Positions 1-6,553 of a stretch of DNA of 10,680 nucleotides are shown piece after piece; the stretch's first letter is position 1, and each line of letters starts with the position of its first letter. The translations under genes were made by a program, and so were the position numbers. Below the pieces are notes generated by a model. That model was not told the DNA's origin, did not search any database, and was given only the letters and a program-made list of their open reading frames with translations. Source of the DNA: Pseudomonadota bacterium (GTDB lineage Bacteria; Pseudomonadota; Alphaproteobacteria; Rhizobiales; Hyphomicrobiaceae); NCBI GenBank assembly GCA_003242645.1, contig QGVC01000096.1, forward strand, positions 1 to 10,680. Direction: 5' to 3'.

Positions 1-159
1 CACGGGCTTCAGACCGTCACGCACGTCCGGCAGCGCCCGGCTCACGATCACGCTCATGGCGTAATCGAGGTACGAGCGCTTCATTTCCTCTGTGACGGAG
101 ACGGGGCGAATATCGCTCGGCCCGCCGCCGGCAGGTGCAGTCTTGTCGTGATCTGTCAA
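1..159 (-). CDS. gyrA: DNA gyrase subunit A, N-terminal 53 codons (gene runs off the left edge)
   Basis: GyrA is the breaking-rejoining subunit of the type II topoisomerase that puts negative supercoils into DNA in the cytoplasm. Reading leftward from a TTG at 157-159, the product has a short variable head rich in Gly and Pro. It then enters the highly conserved GyrA start, with [20 protein letters not shown] at about residues 20-39, followed by [15 protein letters not shown] up to the window edge. The active-site tyrosine and quinolone-resistance region lie beyond the window. TTG is chosen as start because no ATG or GTG occurs in frame between it and the conserved block, and it gives a head (LTDHDK...) typical of alphaproteobacterial GyrA. 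The ribosome binding site is weak, so the exact start is less sure than the identity. Confidence 0.95.
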   Translation of the reverse strand, partial: MTDHDKTAPAGGGPSDIRPVSVTEEMKRSYLDYAMSVIVSRALPDVRDGLKPV

Positions 160-186
160 GTTGATACCAGTCCAAACACAGCAGAA

Positions 187-208
187 CGCACGCCGTCTTA
201 GGCGTGCG
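187..208. repeat. 8-bp perfect hairpin in the gyrA leader
   Basis: CGCACGCC (187-194) and GGCGTGCG (201-208) are perfect inverted copies separated by 6 bases. The hairpin lies 28 bases upstream of the gyrA start codon. No run of T follows on either strand, so it is not a standard intrinsic terminator. It could shape the gyrA leader RNA, or mark the end of something upstream. Confidence 0.5.
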
Positions 209-221
209 CTCAGCAGAATCC

Positions 222-298
222 AAGGGCACGCGAACTATACTCTGGCGAGGCACTTACCCGCAACTTGGCCCGCGAGCAATGCGTCGCAGCGTGCCCTT
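222..298. repeat. 10-bp perfect inverted repeat, 57-base spacer, upstream of gyrA
   Basis: AAGGGCACGC (222-231) is repeated in inverse at 289-298 as GCGTGCCCTT with no mismatch. The putative gyrA promoter lies between the arms. The rest of the 160-444 stretch has no convincing gene: short open frames here lack ribosome binding sites and resemble no family I know. A structured RNA, an operator or the scar of a lost element are all possible. Confidence 0.45.
234..263 (-). promoter_or_regulatory. Possible gyrA promoter
   Basis: On the minus strand a TTGCGG (plus positions 258-263) lies 18 bases before TATAGT (234-239), a fair match to a vegetative -35/-10 pair. Transcription would start near 227, giving a gyrA leader of about 68 bases that contains the hairpin at 187-208. 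This is inference from motif matching only. Confidence 0.3.
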
Positions 299-444
299 AA
301 GATGGGGATTCGGCGGCCGATTTTGAAGCAGTCACAGGGACTTGCACCGCCTGTCGCAATAGGACACGCGAGCGAAGCATACGAAGCACTCTGCGCCCAG
401 CGGTGCGTTTGGAATTGCACGCAGTCCCTAGCCGAGCGGCTCGT

Positions 445-677
445 CTACTTACTTTTCTTCAGGCGAGCGTCAACGCACTTACGCTCTTTCGCGCTCCAAT
501 ACATGTATGGGCCACAAGTAGCTTTGCCCTTCGGCTTTTGCTGAACCTGGACGATCATGCTTTGGGTGCGACCGCGCTGAGCCCCGGTTTCACAGCAGCC
601 TCCACCGTCGGCATCAGCGTGTAGCCGAGGGCCGCTATCGAAAGCGAAAGCAAAGTGAGCTGCTTTGCCAGCGTCAT
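445..677 (-). pseudogene. Small secreted Cys-containing protein, split by a -1 frameshift
   Basis: The upstream half starts at ATG 675-677 with a good GGAGGA ribosome binding site. It encodes a 40-residue peptide with a clear Sec signal (a Lys near the start, a hydrophobic stretch at about 7-22, likely cleavage after VEA), then stops at 555-557. The downstream half starts at ATG 556-558, overlapping that stop, and runs 37 residues to a stop at 445-447. It has a two-Cys, Lys/Arg-rich tail (CGPYMYWSAKERKCVDAR). That tail resembles the C-terminus of small periplasmic or secreted proteins of unknown function in Hyphomicrobiales, which normally follows a signal peptide in one frame. The two halves are one frame step apart (-1). 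A single-base indel, a sequencing error, true frameshifting, or two coupled small genes would all give this picture. No function is known to me. Confidence 0.55.
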
Positions 678-925
678 GGGTGTCCTCCGCGTCATGTTAT
701 CCGCGGCCAAGGCTGTTAAGCCGGACTCCCTACGCCCTGCCAACGGCTAGCATGCGGCCTAAGCGGCCGCAATCAGAACCTCAATCCGCGGCTTCCGCGG
801 CAAATTCTCAATGCAATGCCATTGGTGCCGCGCCGGCCATGGGCTGACTCGAACAAGCCATCAAATGATGCGTTGATCGAGGGAGAAAAATCGATCCCGG
901 CGCGGGGCGAGTGAGGGAGCCCAAG
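678..925. other. Intergenic region between divergent genes
   Basis: This 248-base stretch separates the minus-strand secreted protein gene from the plus-strand membrane protein gene, so it should hold both promoters. I see two small GC hairpins: GCGGCC/GGCCGC around 753-769, and a CCGCGG pair around 787-801. Neither is followed by a T run. I find no gene or clear promoter. Confidence 0.4.
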
Positions 926-1417
926 ATGCTGACGCGCAACTACAGAGGCGTTGATGGGGTCCAGCTCGCCGCGCTGATATTCGTGGCCCTGGCGCTGGTG
1001 CCGGCAGGTGCGCATCTGGCCTCTCTGCCGAACAAGATTTCCCGCCCGCCAGAGGCCTACATGGTCATGCAGCAGGCCTATAACGGATGGGCGTTGTTCG
1101 GCATCGTGATCTATGGCGCCCTGCTAACGACGGCGCTCAATGCAATCGCGGTGCGGCGGCAGCGCGGTCCGTTCTGGCTGTCGATCGGCGCTTTCCTGCT
1201 GATCGCCGCGACACAGTTCATCTTCTGGACATTCACCTACCCGGCAAATGCAGCCACCAACAATTGGACCGTCATACCGGACAACTTCGAAGGCTGGCGG
1301 CAGCAGTGGGAATATTCGCACGCGATCAATGCGCTTCTGACATTCCTTGCTTTCGTGCTGCTGGCGCTCTCGATCCTGGAGACAAGGCGTGAGGCGGAGG
1401 AAATACGGCGTGCTTGA
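926..1417 (+). CDS. Four-helix integral membrane protein, DUF1772-like
   Basis: The product is a 163-residue inner-membrane protein of unknown activity. Four hydrophobic segments are visible at about 12-34, 55-76, 83-104 and 133-151. The loop before the last helix carries the most recognisable block, WTVIPDNFEGWRQQWEYSHA (about 114-133). A motif of this shape (NFE-WR-WEYSHA) is typical of DUF1772 / anthrone-oxygenase-like membrane proteins, which are often annotated only by that domain. ATG 926 is preferred over a GTG at 911 because GAGGGA at 914-919 sits about 7 bases before it; the GTG itself overlaps this ribosome binding site. The tail is charged and ends in Arg residues on the cytoplasmic side. 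It converges on the membrane protein gene to its right, only 6 bases away. Family assignment is by motif memory and is moderate. Confidence 0.75.
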   Translation: MLTRNYRGVDGVQLAALIFVALALVPAGAHLASLPNKISRPPEAYMVMQQAYNGWALFGIVIYGALLTTALNAIAVRRQRGPFWLSIGAFLLIAATQFIFWTFTYPANAATNNWTVIPDNFEGWRQQWEYSHAINALLTFLAFVLLALSILETRREAEEIRRA

Positions 1418-1423
1418 AATGTT

Positions 1424-2056
1424 TCAGGCCAGAACGATCAGCAGCAATCCGGTCGTAACCAGCGCAGCTGTCCAAATAAGGTCGACGTTGATCCACGCGC
1501 GGCGCAGGATGGCCAGCCCAACCCAGTCATAAATCAGAACCGCGACGAGCCCAGTCAGGCCGAGCATCGCAAGCATATGGAGACCGACGGCCGCGAGCAC
1601 GACAGGGGTTGAGCCTGACGCGGTTATTTCGGCCACCGGAGAAGCCGAAAGACAGAGCGGCATCAGCGCCGGAAGCAACATCAATCCGGCCCCATGAGCC
1701 GTCGCCATTAGAAACGACCAGAGCATGAGCCCAAGCTGGCCGGTCCGCATGCCCACCCGAATGTGATGCCTGTGCCCGTGGAGCTGATGGTAGACGGCCC
1801 ATCCGATTAGAAGCAGCCCCGCTCCGAGCTGCACAAGGCGGTCGTCGAACAGAATGCCGGCGATGACGAAAGCCCCAGCCACGATGGCGATGGACAACGT
1901 GTGCCCAATTGCGATGGGCACGAGCGACCACAATACGACGGCGCGGTTCTTCCGGTGCAGCCCGAGCGCAACTGCGAATAGCCAGCCCATTGCGGGATTG
2001 ATGCCGTGGAAGGCACCAAGTCCGCCAACCGCCAGCCAAGGCCAGACAAGGTTCAT
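1424..2056 (-). CDS. Polytopic membrane protein, RcnA/HupE-like (possible metal transporter)
   Basis: This is a 210-residue, very hydrophobic protein with about six membrane helices. The first helix holds FHGINPAMGWLFAVALGL (16-33), resembling the His-containing helix I signature of the NiCoT/RcnA/UreH/HupE transporter group, though the strict HxxxxDxDH form is absent. A GHTLSIA block lies at 51-57, a His-rich loop HGHRHH at 93-98, and HGAG at 121-124. The His-rich loop suggests handling of a metal ion such as nickel or copper; this is inference. ATG 2054-2056 is chosen as start. A GTG three codons earlier (2063-2065) is possible, and neither has a good ribosome binding site. The gene lies about 107 bases downstream of the SELENBP relic on the same strand and was probably its operon partner. 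The reading frame looks intact. It could also be a sulfite- or thiol-related exporter. Confidence 0.7.
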   Translation of the reverse strand: MNLVWPWLAVGGLGAFHGINPAMGWLFAVALGLHRKNRAVVLWSLVPIAIGHTLSIAIVAGAFVIAGILFDDRLVQLGAGLLLIGWAVYHQLHGHRHHIRVGMRTGQLGLMLWSFLMATAHGAGLMLLPALMPLCLSASPVAEITASGSTPVVLAAVGLHMLAMLGLTGLVAVLIYDWVGLAILRRAWINVDLIWTAALVTTGLLLIVLA

Positions 2057-2162
2057 GGACGACACAAAGGTCGATCCGGCAGCCTGTTCAAATGACTCAG
2101 GTCAAACCTCGCGTGGGCTGGTCCGGTCACCGACCACCGTCTCAAACGAGCTTCATTCCCGC

Positions 2163-2555
2163 TCATGGATAGCAAAACGAGTCCGACGAGCAGTCGCCAC
2201 CCTCGAGCCGGACCTGGTGCGGCCGGTGAGTCGCCGGCCATTCGACAAAGACTCTCAGGCCTGGCACGACAAGATAGCGGCGCTCCGTGTGCGGATGAGG
2301 CGCGTTGGGGCAGAGGCACGACGAGCAGGCATTCCAGCCGAAGTGGTGCAGCTCGTCGCCGGTGTTTGGCATGTCCACCTTACCGACGACTTGAGAATAG
2401 GTCGGAGAGGTCGGGTCGACGTCGACGACTGCAAGACTGTCCGGCACTTCGACCGCGGGATCGAAGGCTGCGACGTAAGCCAAAGTCTCCGGCGGAGCTT
2501 TCATCGCCATGCGGGGCGAAGGGTAAAAGGAGGCATCGGGTTTTCAGGTCGCCAT
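2163..2555 (-). pseudogene. Relic of selenium-binding protein / methanethiol oxidase: nonsense codon 4 and internal deletion
   Basis: The SELENBP1/MtoX family (about 460 residues) oxidises methanethiol in the periplasm or cytosol. From ATG 2553-2555, which has a good GGAGAGG ribosome binding site, the frame reads M-A-T-stop (TGA 2544-2546), where family members have Trp. It then continues KPDASFYPSPR and, from Met 2510, a normal SELENBP N-terminus: PPETLAYVAAFDP, SPTYSQVV, GDELHHFGWNACSSC (the family Cys site), PHPH, RRYLVVPGLR. After GLR (codon 2253-2255) the protein jumps without losing frame to VFVEWP...HQVRLEGGDCSSDS. This matches the family C-terminus (compare GGDCSSDIW in human SELENBP1), then a stop at 2163-2165. 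About 330 central residues are missing. A 115-residue product could still start at Met 2510, but it lacks the beta-propeller and nearly all metal ligands. I judge the gene dead. Confidence 0.85.
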
Positions 2556-2705
2556 GGCGTCCTCTCCAATTTGGCACCCCCACTCCCGGTCGAGAATGTG
2601 AACCGCACTCCTCTGGTTGCAATAAGGGCGTATCTGCGCTCGCTCGGGGCAGTGCCTGGAGGAGCAGCCTGGCGAATGAGACCGCGCGAATACGCTAGCT
2701 AGGGT

Positions 2706-3086
2706 CTACTTCCAGAGCCCGTTGTCCGTGGTAGCAACGAAGTCGGGATCGTTCTGGTGGCGGCGCTCGAACTCGAGAAAATCGTAGTAGCCGCAGCGCC
2801 TTTCTGCCGGGAACTGGCGGCAAACAGTGGGCCGCGCTTCATAGACGGTGCAGCGACGCGTCTTCTGGTCAAGGAAGCGACAGGCTCGTCCAAAATGCGC
2901 ATCGGCCCTGCGCCTCAAGACGCGTTTGCGGCCGTGGGCTGACTTCGTGAACTTGCGTTCTGCTTCTTCCGGAGAGATGCCGAAATGCTTCGCAAGCCGC
3001 ACTACGTCGCGCACCGTCACCGCGATAACTGGGTAGGAACAGCAATAAGCCGGGCACTTGCTGCAGTCGTAGCACACGCGAGTCAT
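2706..3086 (-). CDS. YkgJ-family cysteine-cluster protein
   Basis: This is a 126-residue soluble protein of the YkgJ / UPF0153 group, thought to bind zinc or an iron-sulfur centre through conserved cysteines; the cellular role is not established. The N-terminus carries C5-x2-C8-x2-C11-x3-C15-C16. A second set follows: C69 (ACRFLD), C79 ([13 protein letters not shown]), C89 and C98. The spacing and the RPxxCRxFP-type block are those of the family, and the length is normal. No signal peptide or membrane helix is seen. The start at ATG 3084-3086 places the first Cys at residue 5, as expected; a GAGGG lies about 10 bases upstream. It is divergent from the dehydrogenase gene to its right. The gene to its left on the same strand is the SELENBP relic, separated by about 150 bases without a gene. 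Confidence 0.88.
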   Translation of the reverse strand: MTRVCYDCSKCPAYCCSYPVIAVTVRDVVRLAKHFGISPEEAERKFTKSAHGRKRVLRRRADAHFGRACRFLDQKTRRCTVYEARPTVCRQFPAERRCGYYDFLEFERRHQNDPDFVATTDNGLWK

Positions 3087-3309
3087 CGGAGGCCCTCGCC
3101 GAGGCGCGCCGTCTTAACAGATAAATCGGCCATTTGGATATAGCGATTGCATATTGCTTGATTCGAAAAACTTCCAGCAGAACAGCAACTCCAGGCTTTG
3201 TCGCCGGATCGGAGCCGGTCTAGTGTCCGAAACGGGAGCCAGGCTTGAGTGTGCGATGTACGCACCCAGCCCTGCAGATATAGAGGGATCGCATTCAGGA
3301 GCAGGCACC

Positions 3310-4083
3310 ATGAACAGTTCTTTGTTCGATCTTACCGGACGCGTCGCCATCGTGACGGGTGGCAACGGCGGCATCGGCCTGGGGATGGCAACAGGTCTCG
3401 CGGAAGCCGGTGCGGCTATCGTCATCGCTGCGCGCGATCAAAAGAAATCTGCCGAGGCTGCGGAGAAGCTTCAGAAGCTCGGCGCGCGCGTTGCGACGGT
3501 TGAGGTCGACGTCAAGGACCAGGAGTCGGTCAAGCGCATGGTGCAAGCGACACTCGATAACTTCCAGCGCGTCGACATCCTCGTTGCCAATGCCGGCATC
3601 AATATTCGCAAGCCGCCGCAGGAGATGAGCGCCGAGGAATGGCAGGCGGTCCTTGACGTCAATCTCAACGGCCCGTTCTTCTGCGCGCAGGCCGTGTATC
3701 CCGCCATGAAGGCGCAAGGAGGCGGCAAGATCATCACCATCGGGTCGATGACATCGATTTTCGGCGTGCCCTTCGCACCAGCTTACAGCGCCGCGAAGGG
3801 CGGCATCGTTCAGCTGACTCGCTCACTCGCGACGGCCTGGGCCAAGGACAACATTCAGGTCAACTGCGTGCTGCCGGGCTGGATCGATACTGACCTCACG
3901 CGGCAGGCGCGCAAGCAGGTGGAAGGCTTGCACGAGCGGATCGAGGCACGCACGCCAGCCGGTCGCTGGGGCGATCCGAAGGACTTCGCTGGCATCGCCG
4001 TGTTCCTCGCAAGCCGTGCCTCAGACTTCATTACGGGTGCGGCCATTCCGGTTGATGGCGGATATTCGGTAAGCGGCGGATAA
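3310..4083 (+). CDS. Short-chain dehydrogenase/reductase (classical SDR)
   Basis: This is a 257-residue cytoplasmic NAD(P)-dependent oxidoreductase of the classical SDR fold, full length for the family. The nucleotide-binding motif TGGNGGIG is at 16-23 and ANAG at 93-96. The catalytic tetrad is Asn118 (DVNLNG), Ser146 (IGSM), Tyr159 and Lys163 (YSAAK). The end has the usual ITGAAIPVDGGYS. The basic Arg42 after the second strand (IAARD) suggests NADP(H). Overall it resembles gluconate 5-dehydrogenase, 2-deoxy-gluconate 3-dehydrogenase and glucose 1-dehydrogenase-type SDRs, but the substrate cannot be read from sequence. ATG 3310 is chosen for its AGGAG site at 3297-3301, 8 bases upstream; the open frame extends upstream without a better start. 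It is a single gene, with 223 bases between it and the divergent YkgJ gene. Confidence 0.92.
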   Translation: MNSSLFDLTGRVAIVTGGNGGIGLGMATGLAEAGAAIVIAARDQKKSAEAAEKLQKLGARVATVEVDVKDQESVKRMVQATLDNFQRVDILVANAGINIRKPPQEMSAEEWQAVLDVNLNGPFFCAQAVYPAMKAQGGGKIITIGSMTSIFGVPFAPAYSAAKGGIVQLTRSLATAWAKDNIQVNCVLPGWIDTDLTRQARKQVEGLHERIEARTPAGRWGDPKDFAGIAVFLASRASDFITGAAIPVDGGYSVSGG

Positions 4084-4105
4084 CCCGAGCGCGGCAGTGC
4101 GGAAT

Positions 4106-4172
4106 GTGAGGTCGTGAGCTGCTTACTTGAGCCCGTGGCAGCAGCTCAAGCCACACCGTCCGACCACCTCAC
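4106..4172. repeat. Nested and mutually exclusive hairpins after the SDR gene
   Basis: An outer pair GTGAGGT (4106-4112) / ACCTCAC (4166-4172) encloses TGAGCTGC (4115-4122) / GCAGCTCA (4141-4148). A second inner pair CTTGAGC (4126-4132) / GCTCAAG (4144-4150) competes for the same right arm. No T run follows directly, so this is at best a weak terminator of the SDR transcript. It may be part of the leader of the next gene. The rest of the 4084-4263 gap shows nothing else. Confidence 0.45.
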
Positions 4173-4263
4173 GATTTCACCCCCTTTCGAGTGGCCCCCT
4201 TGCCACAGATTTTCCGCTATGGTCTGCACCACTCGGAGCCTGTGGTGATCAGTGGGGGGAACA

Positions 4264-6360
4264 ATGGCGGATTCTGCGCGAGCTGCTGCGGACACCGAGA
4301 CACCAGTCAACCCTTACAGTCTGCTCGAGGCCGTCAACAGCTCGAGCGACACCGCGCATACGGCCTGGCTGATCTTCATCGCCATCATGGCCTACCTCAT
4401 GGTGGCCGTCGCGGGCGTGACCCACAAAGATTTGCTGCTCGAGACTCCGGTCTCCCTGCCTATCCTGCAGGTGGATATTCAGCTCACGCAGTTTTTCAGG
4501 TTTGCTCCGATCCTCCTTGTCCTTTTTCACCTTGGCCTGATCTCTCAGCTCGTGCTGCTTGCGCGTAAAGCGCTCGAATTCGATGCTGCCGTCCGGGAGC
4601 TTGAGGTTAGCAAGCGGCGCACGCATCCGCTCCGTCTGGAGCTGAACAACTTCTTTTTTGTTCAGGCTATCGCCGGTCCGCACCGGAGCGTAGTGATGAG
4701 CCTCTTCTTGCACGGCATGTCGTGGCTGACGCTCGTTGTTCTGCCCGTCGTGCTCCTGCTCTACATCCAGATCTCATTCCTCCCGTACCACGACGTGACG
4801 GTGACCTGGATCCACCGTATCGCGCTCGCTTTCGACGTTTTCATGCTCGTGCTGATCGGCATTTTCCTGACGCGAGCTGAAACCTCCTTTTTCACAGCCT
4901 TTTGGCGCACGACGCTGCAGCATCCGCTGAGCTTCATCGTCACGACAGGCGTGCTGGCGATCGTCTCCTTTTTCTCGTTTTTCGTCGCGACCGTGCCAGG
5001 CGAGCAGCTCGACCGTCTGACGCGCACTTTCCTGCCGCCGGAGACCGCGGATGGAACCGAATACGCCAAAATGGCAGGCTTCGCAGTGCCTTATTTGGAG
5101 GCCCGTGCTGACGGCTCGCTCTGGGGGCTCTTTCACCGCAACCTCGTCGTGACGGATGAGGATCTGGTCACAGGGCGCGGCCGTATCCGCGTCAACGATC
5201 CGAGCATCAGCCTACGCGGACGTGACCTGCGCTATGCCAGGCTGGAACGCGCCGATTTGAACCGGGTCGATTTCACCGGCGCCATGTTGGACGGCGCGAG
5301 TTTCGTTGGCACGGACTTGAGCAACGCCCGGTTTCAATGCGGGGACGTTTCTGAGCTCATCCTGAGCTCCGACAGGGAGCGCGCCCGCTGCACGAGCGCC
5401 CGCGGCGCAAACTTCACCCGGGCGAGGCTGACGGGCGCACGCATGGCCGGTGTGGATCTCAGAGGGGCTGTGCTCGAGGAGGCAGATCTCGAGGGTGCGG
5501 AGCTGGCACACGCATGGCTTGCCGGAGCCAACTTCGCCGGAGCGAACCTCGAGAAGGCGGATCTCACCGGCGGCGTCGACATGCAGGGCGCGAATTTTCT
5601 CGTCGCCTCGCTACAAGGGGCAGACTTGACCGGAGCCCACGCTCAAGGAGCGGATTTCTCCAGCGCTGGAATGCAGGCCACCATCCTGACCCATGCGCGG
5701 CTGCACGGCGCCAGCCTGCGCGATGCCGATCTCGAAGGCGCAAGCCTGCAGTACGCGCGCCTGCTCGGTGCGGATCTAACTGGGGCGAAGCTAGCTGCAG
5801 CTGACCTGCGCCGCGCAGCCGTCTGGCAGGCCAGTCCGCCGCCCCCCGAGAATCTCACCTTGGCCGATCTCGACTCCCTCGACACCACCCCTCCTTCCGA
5901 TGAGGAGATCACGGCCTTGGCCGCCGTGATCGAGCGCATTCCAAATCCGGTAAAGGACCTCGTCAGCGAAGCAGTGGCGAAGGTCCTCGATGCCAACCAG
6001 AGGCGCCAGTGGGAGACATCACCCCAACGCCAGCGATGGCACCAGCTGATGCTGGCCAGCGCAAGCCGCGACCCGAATTACTCAGCACAGCTGACGGATC
6101 ATCTGGTGCGGCTCATGTGCCACTCCCGCTGGTCCAACGGCTCTGTTGCGACAGGGGTCGCCAAGCGCGCCCAATCGCCGCAATTCCAAGGCGATATCAC
6201 CGCAGTCCACCTTCGCCTGACCTCGAAGGATTGCCCAGCCTCGCAAACCGTCGCCAAGAAGCCGGTTCGGGACCTGATGGTGGCAGTGGACAGCATCCGT
6301 TACGACCGCACGGCGCCGAGCGAACCTTTCCAGGCTAGTGCGAGCGGGTCCGACAACTGA
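4264..6360 (+). CDS. Membrane-anchored pentapeptide-repeat protein
   Basis: The product has 698 residues in three parts. The N-terminal third has about five membrane helices (roughly 34-52, 80-100, 144-170, 186-203, 222-243), with a conserved-looking stretch between helices 2 and 3 (HPLRLELNNFFFVQAIAGP). From about 315 to 522 it is made of A(D/N)LxX pentapeptide repeats, such as ADLEGAEL, ANFAGANLEKADLTG and GADLTGAKLAAADL, which fold as a right-handed four-sided beta helix. A short break at about 359-380 carries two Cys (CGDVSELI...RARC), perhaps a disulfide or a loop. The C-terminal part (about 525-698) is hydrophilic and unrecognised. ATG 4264 follows GGGGGGA closely (3 bases), so initiation may be modest; a GTG at 4252 is the only other in-frame start. 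Function is unknown; the repeat domain probably binds a protein partner. It may share a transcript with ssb. Confidence 0.85.
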   Translation: MADSARAAADTETPVNPYSLLEAVNSSSDTAHTAWLIFIAIMAYLMVAVAGVTHKDLLLETPVSLPILQVDIQLTQFFRFAPILLVLFHLGLISQLVLLARKALEFDAAVRELEVSKRRTHPLRLELNNFFFVQAIAGPHRSVVMSLFLHGMSWLTLVVLPVVLLLYIQISFLPYHDVTVTWIHRIALAFDVFMLVLIGIFLTRAETSFFTAFWRTTLQHPLSFIVTTGVLAIVSFFSFFVATVPGEQLDRLTRTFLPPETADGTEYAKMAGFAVPYLEARADGSLWGLFHRNLVVTDEDLVTGRGRIRVNDPSISLRGRDLRYARLERADLNRVDFTGAMLDGASFVGTDLSNARFQCGDVSELILSSDRERARCTSARGANFTRARLTGARMAGVDLRGAVLEEADLEGAELAHAWLAGANFAGANLEKADLTGGVDMQGANFLVASLQGADLTGAHAQGADFSSAGMQATILTHARLHGASLRDADLEGASLQYARLLGADLTGAKLAAADLRRAAVWQASPPPPENLTLADLDSLDTTPPSDEEITALAAVIERIPNPVKDLVSEAVAKVLDANQRRQWETSPQRQRWHQLMLASASRDPNYSAQLTDHLVRLMCHSRWSNGSVATGVAKRAQSPQFQGDITAVHLRLTSKDCPASQTVAKKPVRDLMVAVDSIRYDRTAPSEPFQASASGSDN

Positions 6361-6416
6361 CAAACTAATGTGCTCCAGGCCGTCCCTTGCAGCGGCGGCC
6401 TCGCTCCACTATTGTG

Positions 6417-6431
6417 GAACGAAGTGAGAAC
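6417..6431 (+). promoter_or_regulatory. LexA (SOS) box upstream of ssb
   Basis: GAAC (6417-6420), seven bases, then GAAC (6428-6431) is a perfect match to the alphaproteobacterial LexA operator GAAC-N7-GAAC. It lies 122 bases before the ssb start codon. In Rhizobiales the uvrA-ssb intergenic region is a known LexA target, so position and motif agree. LexA repression with release after DNA damage is the expected control. Confidence 0.75.
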
Positions 6432-6553
6432 GTCAAAAGGCGTGGACAGGTGAGTGCGTCCCCCGCTTTCCCAATTCGTTGATGCAACGCGAATCGGGCA
6501 TGTCGGTGTCCGACGGGTTGAGCCCAGCGGCGGCGCACATTGAGGAGTTCAAG

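Noticed and set aside
17..253. Minus-strand open frame overlapping the gyrA start
   Set aside because: It is out of frame with the clear GyrA sequence and has no similarity to a known protein.
2544..2546. TGA at codon 4 of the selenium-binding protein gene as a selenocysteine codon
   Set aside because: The family has Trp at this position, selenium binding in SELENBP1 uses an ordinary Cys elsewhere, and the gene is also missing its centre. No SECIS-like hairpin was evident just downstream.
1854..2702. 282-codon open frame on the plus strand
   Set aside because: It lies antisense to the membrane protein gene and the SELENBP relic, both of which have recognisable protein sequence on the minus strand. 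Its own product resembles nothing and has no ribosome binding site.
6479..6553. 25-codon N-terminal extension of ssb
   Set aside because: The conserved SSB N-terminus and a strong ribosome binding site fit ATG 6554; the extension has no family similarity.
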